The notes below the pieces were generated by a model that ran no database searches, had not been told where the DNA came from, and saw only the letters and a list, made by a program, of their open reading frames with translations. 44,346 bases of DNA from contig JBGYPP010000040.1 of NCBI GenBank assembly GCA_041838515.1, positions 1 to 44,346 of the forward strand. The letters run 5' to 3'. This DNA is from JBGYPP01 sp041838515 (GTDB lineage Bacteria; Bacillota; Clostridia; Lachnospirales; Lachnospiraceae). Position numbers and translations under genes: made by a program. Each line of letters starts with the position of its first letter. Within the stretch, counting starts at the first letter, position 1. Below, one piece after another: positions 1-7,237 of the stretch.

Positions 1-3
1 AAT

Positions 4-76
4 GGGGTCTTAGCTCAGCTGGGAGAGCATCTGTCTTACAAACAGAGGGTCATAGGTTCGATCCCTATAGGCCCCA
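4..76 (+). tRNA. tRNA-Val (anticodon TAC)
   Basis: A complete cloverleaf can be drawn by eye. The 7-bp acceptor stem pairs GGGGTCT (4-10) with AGGCCCC (69-75), with discriminator A76. The anticodon loop reads CTTACAA, giving anticodon TAC for valine. The T-loop has the usual GGTTCGATCC. No CCA is encoded. A T-run follows directly at 77-83. Confidence 0.96.
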
Positions 77-134
77 TTTTTTTGCCCTTTCCCGGTTATG
101 TCGGCAGCGGCCGGGTGGATTTGTTTATGCGTGC

Positions 135-218
135 GCCGGTATGGCGGAATAGGCAGACGCAAGGGACTTAAAATCCCTCGGGAGCAATCCCGTACCGGTT
201 CAAGTCCGGTTACCGGCA
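135..218 (+). tRNA. tRNA-Leu (anticodon TAA)
   Basis: An 84-nt class II tRNA. The acceptor stem GCCGGTA (135-141) pairs with TACCGGC (211-217), discriminator A218. The anticodon loop CTTAAAA gives anticodon TAA (leucine). The long variable arm CGGGAGCAATCCCG is typical of tRNA-Leu. It follows tRNA-Val by 58 nt and is probably in the same transcript. Confidence 0.96.
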
Positions 219-223
219 TTTGG

Positions 224-253
224 CCCTGTTCCGGGGATGGAACAGGGATTTTT
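224..253 (+). terminator. Rho-independent terminator after the tRNA pair
   Basis: Nine-base perfect stem CCCTGTTCC (224-232) with GGAACAGGG (239-247), a six-base loop, then a T-rich stretch. It sits directly after tRNA-Leu and before the next promoter. Confidence 0.85.
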
Positions 254-259
254 GTTTCT

Positions 260-289
260 TTGACAACTCTTAACTGGTATTTGTATAAT
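260..289 (+). promoter_or_regulatory. Sigma-A type promoter for the chemoreceptor gene
   Basis: Perfect TTGACA at 260-265 and perfect TATAAT at 284-289 with an 18-bp spacer. The start point would fall near 296, at the beginning of the duplicated leader, so the mRNA would carry about 275 nt of 5' leader. Confidence 0.8.
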
Positions 290-297
290 TTCCCACT

Positions 298-452
298 GCT
301 TGTCTGATTATGAATCCCCCCCAAAAAAAGCGTCCGGCCTTAGTTCTTGCTTTTTTGTGTAAAATAACGTATATGCTTGTCTGAATATGAATTTCCCCCC
401 TAAAAAAGCGTCCGGGCTTAGTTCTTGCTTTTTCGTGAAAAATAACGTATAT
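298..452. repeat. Two tandem ~77-bp copies in the chemoreceptor leader
   Basis: Copy 1 is 298-374 and copy 2 is 375-452; both start GCTTGTCTGA and end AATAACGTATAT, with a few substitutions in between. Each copy also contains a promoter-like pair, TTGCTT, 17 bp, then TATATG (copy 1) or TATATT (copy 2), so the duplication may duplicate a promoter as well as leader RNA. No known riboswitch consensus was recognised. Together with the promoter this accounts for the 219-572 gap. Confidence 0.8.
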
Positions 453-572
453 TTTTGGTATATGGCTGTTTTCCGCTGATGTGAAAACAGGTTTTTGCAG
501 ATGCAGCAGTTGTTCCCATGGCTAGTTAGGGGGAGAAAAGGGGAACAATTCAATGTAGGAGGGTGGAATAGT

Positions 573-2552
573 ATGAGTATCAAAAAACGTTTACTGCTGA
601 CAGTCACATTGCCCGTCATGCTGGCGGTCCTGGTTTTGGTGGTCGCATCCTTTTTGGCCTCGGCCTCTTCACTGCTGGTGGAGTCCAAGGCCCTGATGAG
701 CGAAACCGCTGCCAAGTATGGGTATGCGCTGGAGGGTTCTCTAAAAGAGGCCAGCGGCTATCTGGAGATAGGAGCCTCGGAGGTGGTGGGCACCCGGGCG
801 GATGAGGCTCAGATTTTGGCCATGCTGACCCGCATGACAGATGCCATGGAGGATGGCAGCGGATTTATCATGGGTTTTGACAATAAAAAGTTCCTGGACG
901 GCACAGGTTGGGTTCCGGATGCCGGCTTTGACCCTACCCAAAGACCCTGGTACCAGGCGGCCACGGGCAAGCAGGGAGTGGCCATCTCTGAACCTTATGT
1001 CAATGCGGTGGATGGCAAGACTGTGGTGACCCTGGTAAAGGAAGTGAACAATACCAGCCTGGGCAGAGGCGTTATGGGCTTTGACGTGCAGGTGGCCTCC
1101 CTGGCCGAGGTATTCCAAAGCGCCAAACTGAAAGATCATGGTCAGGTATACTTGATTAACCAGGCCGGCAATTTCCTCTTCCACTCCCAGTATGGCCTGG
1201 ATTCTGATCTGAGTAAGATTATGGGCGGCGATGTGAAATCCCAGCTGCTGGCGGCCAAGGACACAGTGGTGCAGGCCGATGTCCAGGGAGTGTCTACCCT
1301 GCTCTCTACCTACCATGTGTCCGGTACCGACTGGATCGTGGTGGCTCAGGTACCCAGGGCAGAGATTATGGAGGAGGCTCTGCGGCTTTTGGTTATACTG
1401 GTGATTATTGGACTGGTAGCCCTGGTTGTGATAACCATTAGCATACAGTTGATGTCCCTCTCCCTGAGCAAGCCCATAGAGGGCCTGAGTTCATGCGTGC
1501 AGGGCATGGCTGGGTATGATTTCACTCTTACGGATAAGAGTCCGTCTGTCATTTACTCCGTGCGCAAGGATGAGATAGGAGAGATATCCCGTTCGCTGAT
1601 CACAGTGAAAAAGACCATGCGGGAGATGGCAATCCGCATAGGGGATCTGTCCAAGCAGGTTTTGGAGGCGGCGGAGAGTCTGCAGGAGGCCAGCCAGCAG
1701 AGCGCCAAGTCTGCCGATGAGGTGGGCCGCGCAGTGGATGAGGTGTCCAAGGGCGCCATGTCCCAGGCGGAGGATGTACAGAGGAGCATGGAGGCCATTA
1801 CAGAGCTGGAAGTGGCCTTGCAGGACAATGATCAGGCTGTGGAGGATCTCAACCAGGCCTCAGAGGGCGTTTACCAGGCCAACTGTCGGGGCATAGAGGC
1901 TATGGAAGCCCTGCTCAAGGCTACGGAGGTGGTCAACGGATCTGCCGGCAATATCACCGGGGTCATTCAGAGCACCAATGCTAGCGCGGAGCAAATTTCC
2001 GGAGCCAGCGATATGATCAAGGCTATAGCCAGCCAGACCAATATGCTGGCGCTCAATGCAGCCATAGAGGCGGCCAGGGCCGGCGAGGCTGGCAAGGGCT
2101 TCGCCGTGGTGGCAGAGGAGATCAAGAAGCTGGCGGAGCAGTCCAATTCCTTTACAGAGGAGATACAGGGCATAGTGCAGAGCCTGTCGGAAAAGACCCA
2201 CGAGGCCGTGGGCATTATGTCCGAGGTTGGCGGCATTATAGCTGACCAGTGCCAGAAGGCCCAGCAGACCAGCGAGCAGTTTGACGCCATAGCTGCCCAG
2301 GTGGAACAGACCCGCTCCGCCATACGCAGGCTCAACGCCTCCGGAATCAAGATGCGGGACAGCCGTCACAGCCTGATAGAGGTGACGGAAAATCTCTCCG
2401 CCCTGTCCGAGGAGAATGCGGCATCGGCTCAGGAATCAGCTGCCTCCGTACAGGAGCAGGCGGCCTCGGCAGACCGCATAGCCTCCTCTCTGGCAGGACT
2501 TACCAATCTGGCCCACGATATGTCCGATCTGGTGGCCCAGATGAAAGTCTAA
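573..2552 (+). CDS. Methyl-accepting chemotaxis protein with extracellular Cache domain
   Basis: A 659-aa transmembrane chemoreceptor. The ATG at 573 is chosen over an in-frame ATG at 495 because GTAGGAGGG (555-563) is correctly spaced from it and the protein then begins with MSIKKR and a membrane helix (about residues 7-30). A periplasmic-side dCache-like domain follows; RPWY, then Y and D a few residues later, resemble the motif described for amino-acid-binding dCache receptors. A second membrane helix at about 270-292 leads into HAMP and a cytoplasmic signalling domain with the hairpin-tip motif QTNMLALNAAIEAARAGEAG. No che genes are nearby, so it is an orphan receptor feeding a chemotaxis or related pathway elsewhere. 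The ligand assignment is inference. Confidence 0.95.
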   Translation: MSIKKRLLLTVTLPVMLAVLVLVVASFLASASSLLVESKALMSETAAKYGYALEGSLKEASGYLEIGASEVVGTRADEAQILAMLTRMTDAMEDGSGFIMGFDNKKFLDGTGWVPDAGFDPTQRPWYQAATGKQGVAISEPYVNAVDGKTVVTLVKEVNNTSLGRGVMGFDVQVASLAEVFQSAKLKDHGQVYLINQAGNFLFHSQYGLDSDLSKIMGGDVKSQLLAAKDTVVQADVQGVSTLLSTYHVSGTDWIVVAQVPRAEIMEEALRLLVILVIIGLVALVVITISIQLMSLSLSKPIEGLSSCVQGMAGYDFTLTDKSPSVIYSVRKDEIGEISRSLITVKKTMREMAIRIGDLSKQVLEAAESLQEASQQSAKSADEVGRAVDEVSKGAMSQAEDVQRSMEAITELEVALQDNDQAVEDLNQASEGVYQANCRGIEAMEALLKATEVVNGSAGNITGVIQSTNASAEQISGASDMIKAIASQTNMLALNAAIEAARAGEAGKGFAVVAEEIKKLAEQSNSFTEEIQGIVQSLSEKTHEAVGIMSEVGGIIADQCQKAQQTSEQFDAIAAQVEQTRSAIRRLNASGIKMRDSRHSLIEVTENLSALSEENAASAQESAASVQEQAASADRIASSLAGLTNLAHDMSDLVAQMKV

Positions 2553-2578
2553 ATCCAGGGGTACAACATGGCAATGCA

Positions 2579-2611
2579 CCCGGCTTGGCATAGAGCCAGG
2601 CCGGGTTTTTT
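2579..2611 (+). terminator. Rho-independent terminator after the chemoreceptor
   Basis: Stem CCCGGC (2579-2584) plus an inner TGGC pairs with GCCA plus GCCGGG (2600-2605), followed by a six-T run. It separates the chemoreceptor from cysE. Confidence 0.85.
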
Positions 2612-2647
2612 CTCTAAGAATAGAAAGGCAAGCCCGGGACGGCCAAG

Positions 2648-3313
2648 ATGAATTTATTTCGCAGCATTAGAGAAGAAATACGGGTGGTCCGGGAACGGGA
2701 TCCGGCCATACACAGCTCCTGGGAGGTGTTATTATACCCCAGCTTCCGTGCCATGCTCCACTACAGGCTGGCCCACAAGCTGTATCTGGCCGGCCATTAT
2801 TTTTGGGCCAGATATGTATCCCAGAGAGCCGTGCGAAGGACGGGCATAGAAATACATCCCGGCGCCCGCATAGGCAGAGGCTTCTTTATAGACCATGGTC
2901 ATGGCGTGGTCATAGGAGAAACCAGCATAATAGGGGATAATGTGACCTTATACCAGGGGGTAACCCTGGGCGGCACGGGCAAGGAGCAGGGCAAGCGGCA
3001 TCCCACTGTGGGCAACAATGTGATGATCAGCGCCGGCGCCAAGGTGCTGGGATCATTTACCATAGGCGATAATTCCAAGATAGGCGCGGGCAGCGTGGTT
3101 CTGGCGGAGGTACCCCCCAATTCAACTGTGGTGGGCGTGCCTGGCCGGGTAGTAGTACGGGGGAGCAAAGCTCTGCCCCAGGAAACCATGAACCAGTGCG
3201 ATCTGCCCAACCCCGTTTTGGAGGACATACATGCATTGCAGTCCCTGGCCTCTTCGCTGGCAGAGCGTATCGCTTGCCTGGAGGGTCGTTTAGGGGAGAG
3301 GGAGAAGGAGTAG
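2648..3313 (+). CDS. cysE: Serine O-acetyltransferase
   Basis: Transfers acetyl from acetyl-CoA to L-serine to give O-acetylserine, the precursor for cysteine. The 221-aa protein has the N-terminal helical region found in shorter (EpsC/CysE type) enzymes, then a left-handed beta-helix of hexapeptide repeats with the DHGHGVVIGET and LGGTGK motifs containing the catalytic His/Asp. The C-terminal tail after VVRGSK is about 45 aa and helical. It lies 17 bp before cysS, the classical Firmicute pair, so cysteine synthesis and charging are co-expressed. No T-box leader was found upstream; the intergenic stretch is only about 95 nt and mostly the preceding terminator. Confidence 0.96.
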   Translation: MNLFRSIREEIRVVRERDPAIHSSWEVLLYPSFRAMLHYRLAHKLYLAGHYFWARYVSQRAVRRTGIEIHPGARIGRGFFIDHGHGVVIGETSIIGDNVTLYQGVTLGGTGKEQGKRHPTVGNNVMISAGAKVLGSFTIGDNSKIGAGSVVLAEVPPNSTVVGVPGRVVVRGSKALPQETMNQCDLPNPVLEDIHALQSLASSLAERIACLEGRLGEREKE

Positions 3314-3329
3314 AAATAGGAGCCGGATT

Positions 3330-4763
3330 ATGAAAATTTATAACACTTTGAGCAAGACGAAAGAGGACTTCATCCCCCTGGAGGCGGGCAAGGTAAAGAT
3401 GTATGTCTGCGGCCCTACCGTGTACAATTTGATCCATATAGGCAATGCCCGGCCCATGATCGTTTTTGACACGGTGCGGCGCTATTTCGAATACAAGGGA
3501 TATGAGGTAAATTTTGTATCAAATTTTACAGATGTAGATGATAAAATCATTCAAAAAGCTCTGGCGGAGGGCGTGGACTCCGGGGAGATATCTGCGCGAT
3601 ATATTCAGGAGTGCAAGAGGGATATGGAGGCCATGAATGTGCGGCCGGCCACGCACCACCCCCTGGCCACCGAGGAGATAGGCGGCATGGTGGATATGAT
3701 AGACGTTCTGATACAAAAGGATCATGCCTATGCCGCCCAGGATGGAACGGTGTATTTCCGCACCCGGTCCTTTGCGCCCTATGGCAAGCTCTCTCACAAG
3801 AATTTGGAGGATCTGCGCAGCGGGGAGAGGGATTTGCGGGTGGACGGCATGGACTCCAAGGAGGATGCGCTGGACTTTGTCCTGTGGAAGCCCCGAAAGG
3901 AGGGGGAGCCGGCCTGGGATTCCCCCTGGTGTCAGGGGAGGCCCGGCTGGCATATAGAGTGTTCGGTGATGAGCCGCAAATATCTGGGGGATGAGATAGA
4001 TATACACGCCGGCGGCGAGGATTTGGTTTTCCCCCACCATGAGAATGAGATAGCCCAGTCTGAGGCGGCCAACGGCAAGACCTTTGCCAGGTATTGGATG
4101 CACAACGCCTTTCTCAATATAGAGAATAGGAAAATGTCCAAGTCGGCGGGCAATTTTTTTACTGTGCGGGATATTTCTGAGAAATATGATTTGCAGGTGC
4201 TGCGGTTTTTTATGCTGCAGGCGCATTACCGCAGTCCGCTGAATTTTAGCGGGGAGCTGATGGAGGCGGCGGCCAGGGGCTTGGAGAGACTGGCCACCTG
4301 CGTGGACAATTTGGATTTCCTGCGAAAGGCCAGGAGCCAGGCCCAAGATCCCCGGCATGGGACGGCGGCGTTGGAGGAGATCCGGGCCTGCAAGGCGGCA
4401 TTTGAGCGGGCTATGGAGGATGATTTTAATACGGCGGATGCCTTGGCCGCCATGTTTGATCTGGCCAAATCCGCCAACACCTATGGAAACTCTCCGGAGG
4501 CGGGAGCAGAGGCGCTGGAGGCGTATTATGAGGCCATGCTGCAGCTGGCGGACATATTGGGTTTGAAGCTGCTTCGCAGCCGGGAGCTGCCCGGTGAGGA
4601 GATACAAAAGCGCATAGAGGAGAGGCAGCAGGCCCGCAGAGATAAAGATTTTGCCAAGGCGGATGCCATACGGCAAGAGCTTTTGGAGCAGGGCATTATT
4701 TTGGAGGATACCAGGGAGGGAGTCAAATGGAGGAGGGCAGACGGGCATCCCTCGGAGTCCTAA
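3330..4763 (+). CDS. cysS: Cysteinyl-tRNA synthetase
   Basis: Class I aminoacyl-tRNA synthetase charging tRNA-Cys. The 477-aa length is normal. Visible signatures are the HIGH-type motif HIGN (36-39), KMSKS (268-272), and the zinc ligands C27, C211, H236 and E240 expected for the Cys-discriminating site. The C-terminal anticodon-binding region ends in a basic DxxRQELLEQG segment. SD AGGAG lies just upstream of the ATG. The 3' end overlaps mrnC by 37 nt. Confidence 0.98.
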   Translation: MKIYNTLSKTKEDFIPLEAGKVKMYVCGPTVYNLIHIGNARPMIVFDTVRRYFEYKGYEVNFVSNFTDVDDKIIQKALAEGVDSGEISARYIQECKRDMEAMNVRPATHHPLATEEIGGMVDMIDVLIQKDHAYAAQDGTVYFRTRSFAPYGKLSHKNLEDLRSGERDLRVDGMDSKEDALDFVLWKPRKEGEPAWDSPWCQGRPGWHIECSVMSRKYLGDEIDIHAGGEDLVFPHHENEIAQSEAANGKTFARYWMHNAFLNIENRKMSKSAGNFFTVRDISEKYDLQVLRFFMLQAHYRSPLNFSGELMEAAARGLERLATCVDNLDFLRKARSQAQDPRHGTAALEEIRACKAAFERAMEDDFNTADALAAMFDLAKSANTYGNSPEAGAEALEAYYEAMLQLADILGLKLLRSRELPGEEIQKRIEERQQARRDKDFAKADAIRQELLEQGIILEDTREGVKWRRADGHPSES

Positions 4764-5173
4764 AGGATCTGGAACAGGAGTTTGGAATCGGTGGTATGGA
4801 TCCCCGCCGTTACTCTCCCCTGGCTCTGGCGTATATGGGGGATGCGGTGTATGAGATGGTGATACGCAGCCTGATGCTGCGCAGGGGCAATCGTTCCGCC
4901 CACAATCTGCACAGGGATTCCCTGCCCTATGTGCGTGCCCAGGGGCAGGCCAGAATGTTGGAATTGCTATGGCCTGAGCTGAACGAAGCAGAGAGGGCGG
5001 TGGCCGGCCGGGGCAAAAGCGCCAAGATGGAGAGCCATGCGCGCAGCGCCAGCCCTCAGGATTACAAAAAAGCCACGGCTTTGGAGGCCTTGATAGGATA
5101 TTTGTATTTGGACTACCGCATGGACAGGGTCTTGGAGCTGATCCGGCGGGGCATGGAGGCTTTGGATGGATAA
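4727..5173 (+). CDS. mrnC: Mini-ribonuclease III
   Basis: RNase III-like nuclease lacking a dsRNA-binding domain; in Bacillus it matures 23S rRNA ends. The 148-aa protein has YMGDAVYE with the metal-binding acidic residues, and the later KATALEALIGYLYLD motif of the RNase III fold. The ATG at 4727 lies inside the end of cysS and is preceded by AGGGAGGGAG; a later in-frame ATG at 4796 would remove only unconserved sequence. Position between cysS and rlmB is the conserved Firmicute order. Confidence 0.93.
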   Translation: MEEGRRASLGVLKDLEQEFGIGGMDPRRYSPLALAYMGDAVYEMVIRSLMLRRGNRSAHNLHRDSLPYVRAQGQARMLELLWPELNEAERAVAGRGKSAKMESHARSASPQDYKKATALEALIGYLYLDYRMDRVLELIRRGMEALDG

Positions 5174-5924
5174 GGAGAATTGGATTATAGGCCGCAATCC
5201 AGTCTGGGAGGCGTTGAAGCAGGGACGGCAGCTGGAGGAAATCTGGATTCTGGAGGGCCAGCCCCTGGAGGGGGATAATCCCTTGGGCCGCATACGCGCC
5301 CGGGCCGCCCAGCAGGGTGTGGCTTATAAGACCGTATCAAAGGAGCGCATGGCCAAGCTGGCGCCTCTGGGCCGTTGTCAGGGCGTGGCTGCCAAGACTC
5401 CGGCCTATGATTATGTGGAGTTGGAGGAACTTTGGGACAGGGCCAGGGAAAAGGGGGAGCCGGCTTTTTTTCTCTTTTTGGACGGGGTGGAGGATCCTCA
5501 CAATCTGGGCGCTATACTGCGCTCAGCCAATGGCGCCGGGGCCCATGGAGTGGTTATACCCAAGGATAGGGCCGTTGGATTGACGGCTGTGGTGGCCAAG
5601 ACATCGGCTGGGGCCATCAATTATACGCCGGTGGCCAAGGTTACCAATCTCAGCCGGGCTATGGAGGAGTGCAAGGCCCGGGGCATGTGGTTCGTGGGCG
5701 CGGACAGTTCCGGTTCTCCCATGTACCAGGTGGATATGCGAGGGCCGCTGGGCTTGGTCATAGGTTCTGAGGGCCGGGGCTTGGGGCAGTTGGTATCCAA
5801 GCGTTGTGATTTTTTGGCCTCTATACCTATGCGGGGGGAGATGGAATCTCTCAACGCTTCGGTGGCCGCCGGCATATTGGCTTATGAGGCCCTAAGGCAA
5901 AGGATGGCAGATGGCAGAGGATAG
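5166..5924 (+). CDS. rlmB: 23S rRNA (guanosine-2'-O)-methyltransferase, TrmH/RlmB type
   Basis: SPOUT-class rRNA 2'-O-ribose methyltransferase. The 252-aa protein has an N-terminal substrate-binding domain (WIIGRNPVWEAL) and the three SPOUT motifs: DGVEDPHNLGAILRSA, then LGLVIGSEGRG, then IPMRGEMESLNASVAAGI, which form the SAM-binding knot. It overlaps mrnC by 8 nt and the sigma gene by 14 nt, so translation of the three is probably coupled. Confidence 0.95.
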   Translation: MDKENWIIGRNPVWEALKQGRQLEEIWILEGQPLEGDNPLGRIRARAAQQGVAYKTVSKERMAKLAPLGRCQGVAAKTPAYDYVELEELWDRAREKGEPAFFLFLDGVEDPHNLGAILRSANGAGAHGVVIPKDRAVGLTAVVAKTSAGAINYTPVAKVTNLSRAMEECKARGMWFVGADSSGSPMYQVDMRGPLGLVIGSEGRGLGQLVSKRCDFLASIPMRGEMESLNASVAAGILAYEALRQRMADGRG

Positions 5925-6834
5925 GGGGCTGGAGGCCGGCCGCCCGGAGCAGTTCCCCACAGGCGGAGAGCAACTCTCCATAGGAGGAGAGGGGGCCGGG
6001 GGAATTACTGCGGGGGCAAGCCTGGAGAGGGCAAGCGGGGCCTTGGGATCAGGTCAGGTGGCAAACCCGGAGAGGGCAAGCGGGGCCTTGGGTTCAGGTC
6101 AGGTGGCAAACCCGGAGAGGGCAAGCGGGGCCTTGGGTTCAGGTCAGGTGGCAAACCCGGAGAGGGCAAGCGGGGCCTTGGGTTCAGGTCAGGTGGCAAA
6201 CCCAGAGAGGGCAAGCGGAGCTTTGGGGGCAGGCCAGGAGTGGCAGGCCGGCGGTCAAAGCGGCTCGGGTTTGCCGGAGAGAAAAGATGAGGATCTGCTG
6301 GCGCAGATACGGCTGGGCAACCGGGAGGCTCTGGAACTGCTCTGTTCCCGATACACTCCCCTGGCCAGACATTTAGCCAGACAGTTTTATCTGCCCGGCG
6401 GTGAAAGGGAGGATCTGGAGCAGGAGGGCATGATAGGCCTTTTGAGGGCCATACAGGAGTTCGATTTCCAGGCGGGAGCGGTTTTTTTTCATTTTGCCAA
6501 ACTGTGTATTTACAGGCAAATTGTATCCGCCATACGCTCTGCTGGCCGTCATAAGCACGCGCCATTAAACAGTTTTGTGGATTTGGATGCCATGGAAAGG
6601 GAGTTGCACTTTCCCTCCCCGGAGGAACAGGTGCTGATGGGTGAGCGTTGGCGGGCCAGGATGGAAAGGCTGTGGCAGAGGCTCAGCCCTTTGGAAAGGC
6701 GGGTGCTGGGCATGCAATTGGAGGGAAAGAGCAACCGGGATATGGAGATATGGCTCGACAAAGACAAGAAATCCCTGGACAATGGCAAACAGCGCATACG
6801 CAGAAAACTGCGGGAGATCCTCTCAGAGGAATAG
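5911..6834 (+). CDS. sigH: SigH-like sigma-70 family factor with repetitive N-terminal extension
   Basis: The C-terminal ~185 aa match the sporulation/stationary-phase sigma factor SigH. Region 2 is at about 125-200 (REDLEQEGMIGLLRAIQEFDF, then RQIVSAIRSAGRHKHAPLNS), and region 4 is near the C-terminus (LSPLERRVLGMQLEGKS, then KSLDNGKQRIRRKLR). Gene position after rlmB fits sigH, but yacP, which usually lies between them, is absent. In its place the first ~120 residues are low complexity with a 15-residue unit ERASGALGSGQVANP repeated about five times. The ATG at 5911 overlaps rlmB. A start inside or after the repeats cannot be excluded, but no good SD was seen there. Confidence 0.85.
   Translation: MAEDRGLEAGRPEQFPTGGEQLSIGGEGAGGITAGASLERASGALGSGQVANPERASGALGSGQVANPERASGALGSGQVANPERASGALGSGQVANPERASGALGAGQEWQAGGQSGSGLPERKDEDLLAQIRLGNREALELLCSRYTPLARHLARQFYLPGGEREDLEQEGMIGLLRAIQEFDFQAGAVFFHFAKLCIYRQIVSAIRSAGRHKHAPLNSFVDLDAMERELHFPSPEEQVLMGERWRARMERLWQRLSPLERRVLGMQLEGKSNRDMEIWLDKDKKSLDNGKQRIRRKLREILSEE
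6025..6234. repeat. In-frame 45-bp tandem repeats in the sigma factor gene
   Basis: Units at 6025-6069, 6070-6114, 6115-6159 and 6160-6204, with a partial fifth to about 6234. Units 2 and 3 appear identical and the others differ at one or a few bases. The unit length is a multiple of three, so copy-number change would preserve the reading frame. Confidence 0.95.
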
Positions 6835-6851
6835 AGCGCCGGCCTTAGGCC

Positions 6852-7015
6852 AAAGCGCACCAGCCTTTGTGCATAGCAGTACAGGCAAAGGCAAAGCGCA
6901 CCAGCCTTTGTGCATAGCAGTACAGGCAAAGGCAAAGCGCGCTGGCCTTTGGGCATAGCAGTACAGGCAAAGGCAAAGCGCACTAGCCTTTGGGCAGAGC
7001 AGTACAGGCAAAGGC
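6852..7015. repeat. Four tandem 41-bp repeats between sigH and the unknown cluster
   Basis: Units at 6852-6892, 6893-6933, 6934-6974 and 6975-7015, with degenerate copies on both sides (about 6840-6851 and 7016-7085). Each unit contains an inverted pair, GCCTTTG and CAAAGGC, 16 bases apart, so each could form a hairpin in either strand. 41 is not a multiple of three and no convincing gene uses it. The wider 6835-7234 gap also holds a GC-rich dyad, GCGCCGC (7085-7091) and GCGGCGC (7104-7110); I saw no clear promoter or T-run terminator. Confidence 0.9.
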
Positions 7016-7221
7016 ATAGCGCGTTGGCCTTAGATCAAAGCGTAACGGCCCTTAGCCATAGTGGTACAGGCCTTTGGGAATAGTGCGCCGCCTTTTTGCC
7101 ATAGCGGCGCCAGGCGGGGAGAATATAGATTTTCTCAAATTTTCAAGCATAGATCAAGAAGCCGGGGGGCGAACTGCGGGAGAGGCAGTGGCAAATGCCC
7201 GGATAAGGCACAGATTTTTTT

Positions 7222-7237
7222 GGAGGCTGGAGTTTTG
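7222..7237 (+). promoter_or_regulatory. SD sequence that sets a TTG start
   Basis: GGAGG at 7222-7226 lies 8 nt before TTG at 7235. The open frame extends upstream to an ATG-like start at 7061, but that stretch translates to unlikely sequence and overlaps repeat-derived DNA, so the TTG is preferred. Confidence 0.7.

Noticed and set aside
298..572. Cyclic di-GMP riboswitch in the chemoreceptor leader
   Set aside because: Such riboswitches often precede chemoreceptor genes, but the core motif was not found; the leader is explained by the tandem duplication.
2553..2647. T-box leader before cysE-cysS
   Set aside because: The gap is under 100 nt and mostly a terminator; no T-box consensus was seen.
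6025..7015. CRISPR array
   Set aside because: Repeats are directly contiguous with no unique spacers, one set is coding, and there are no cas genes.
6549..7017. Repeat peptides encoded by the 41-bp array on either strand
   Set aside because: 41 bp is not a multiple of three, so the array cycles through all frames; the frames have no SD and overlap sigH or the leader.
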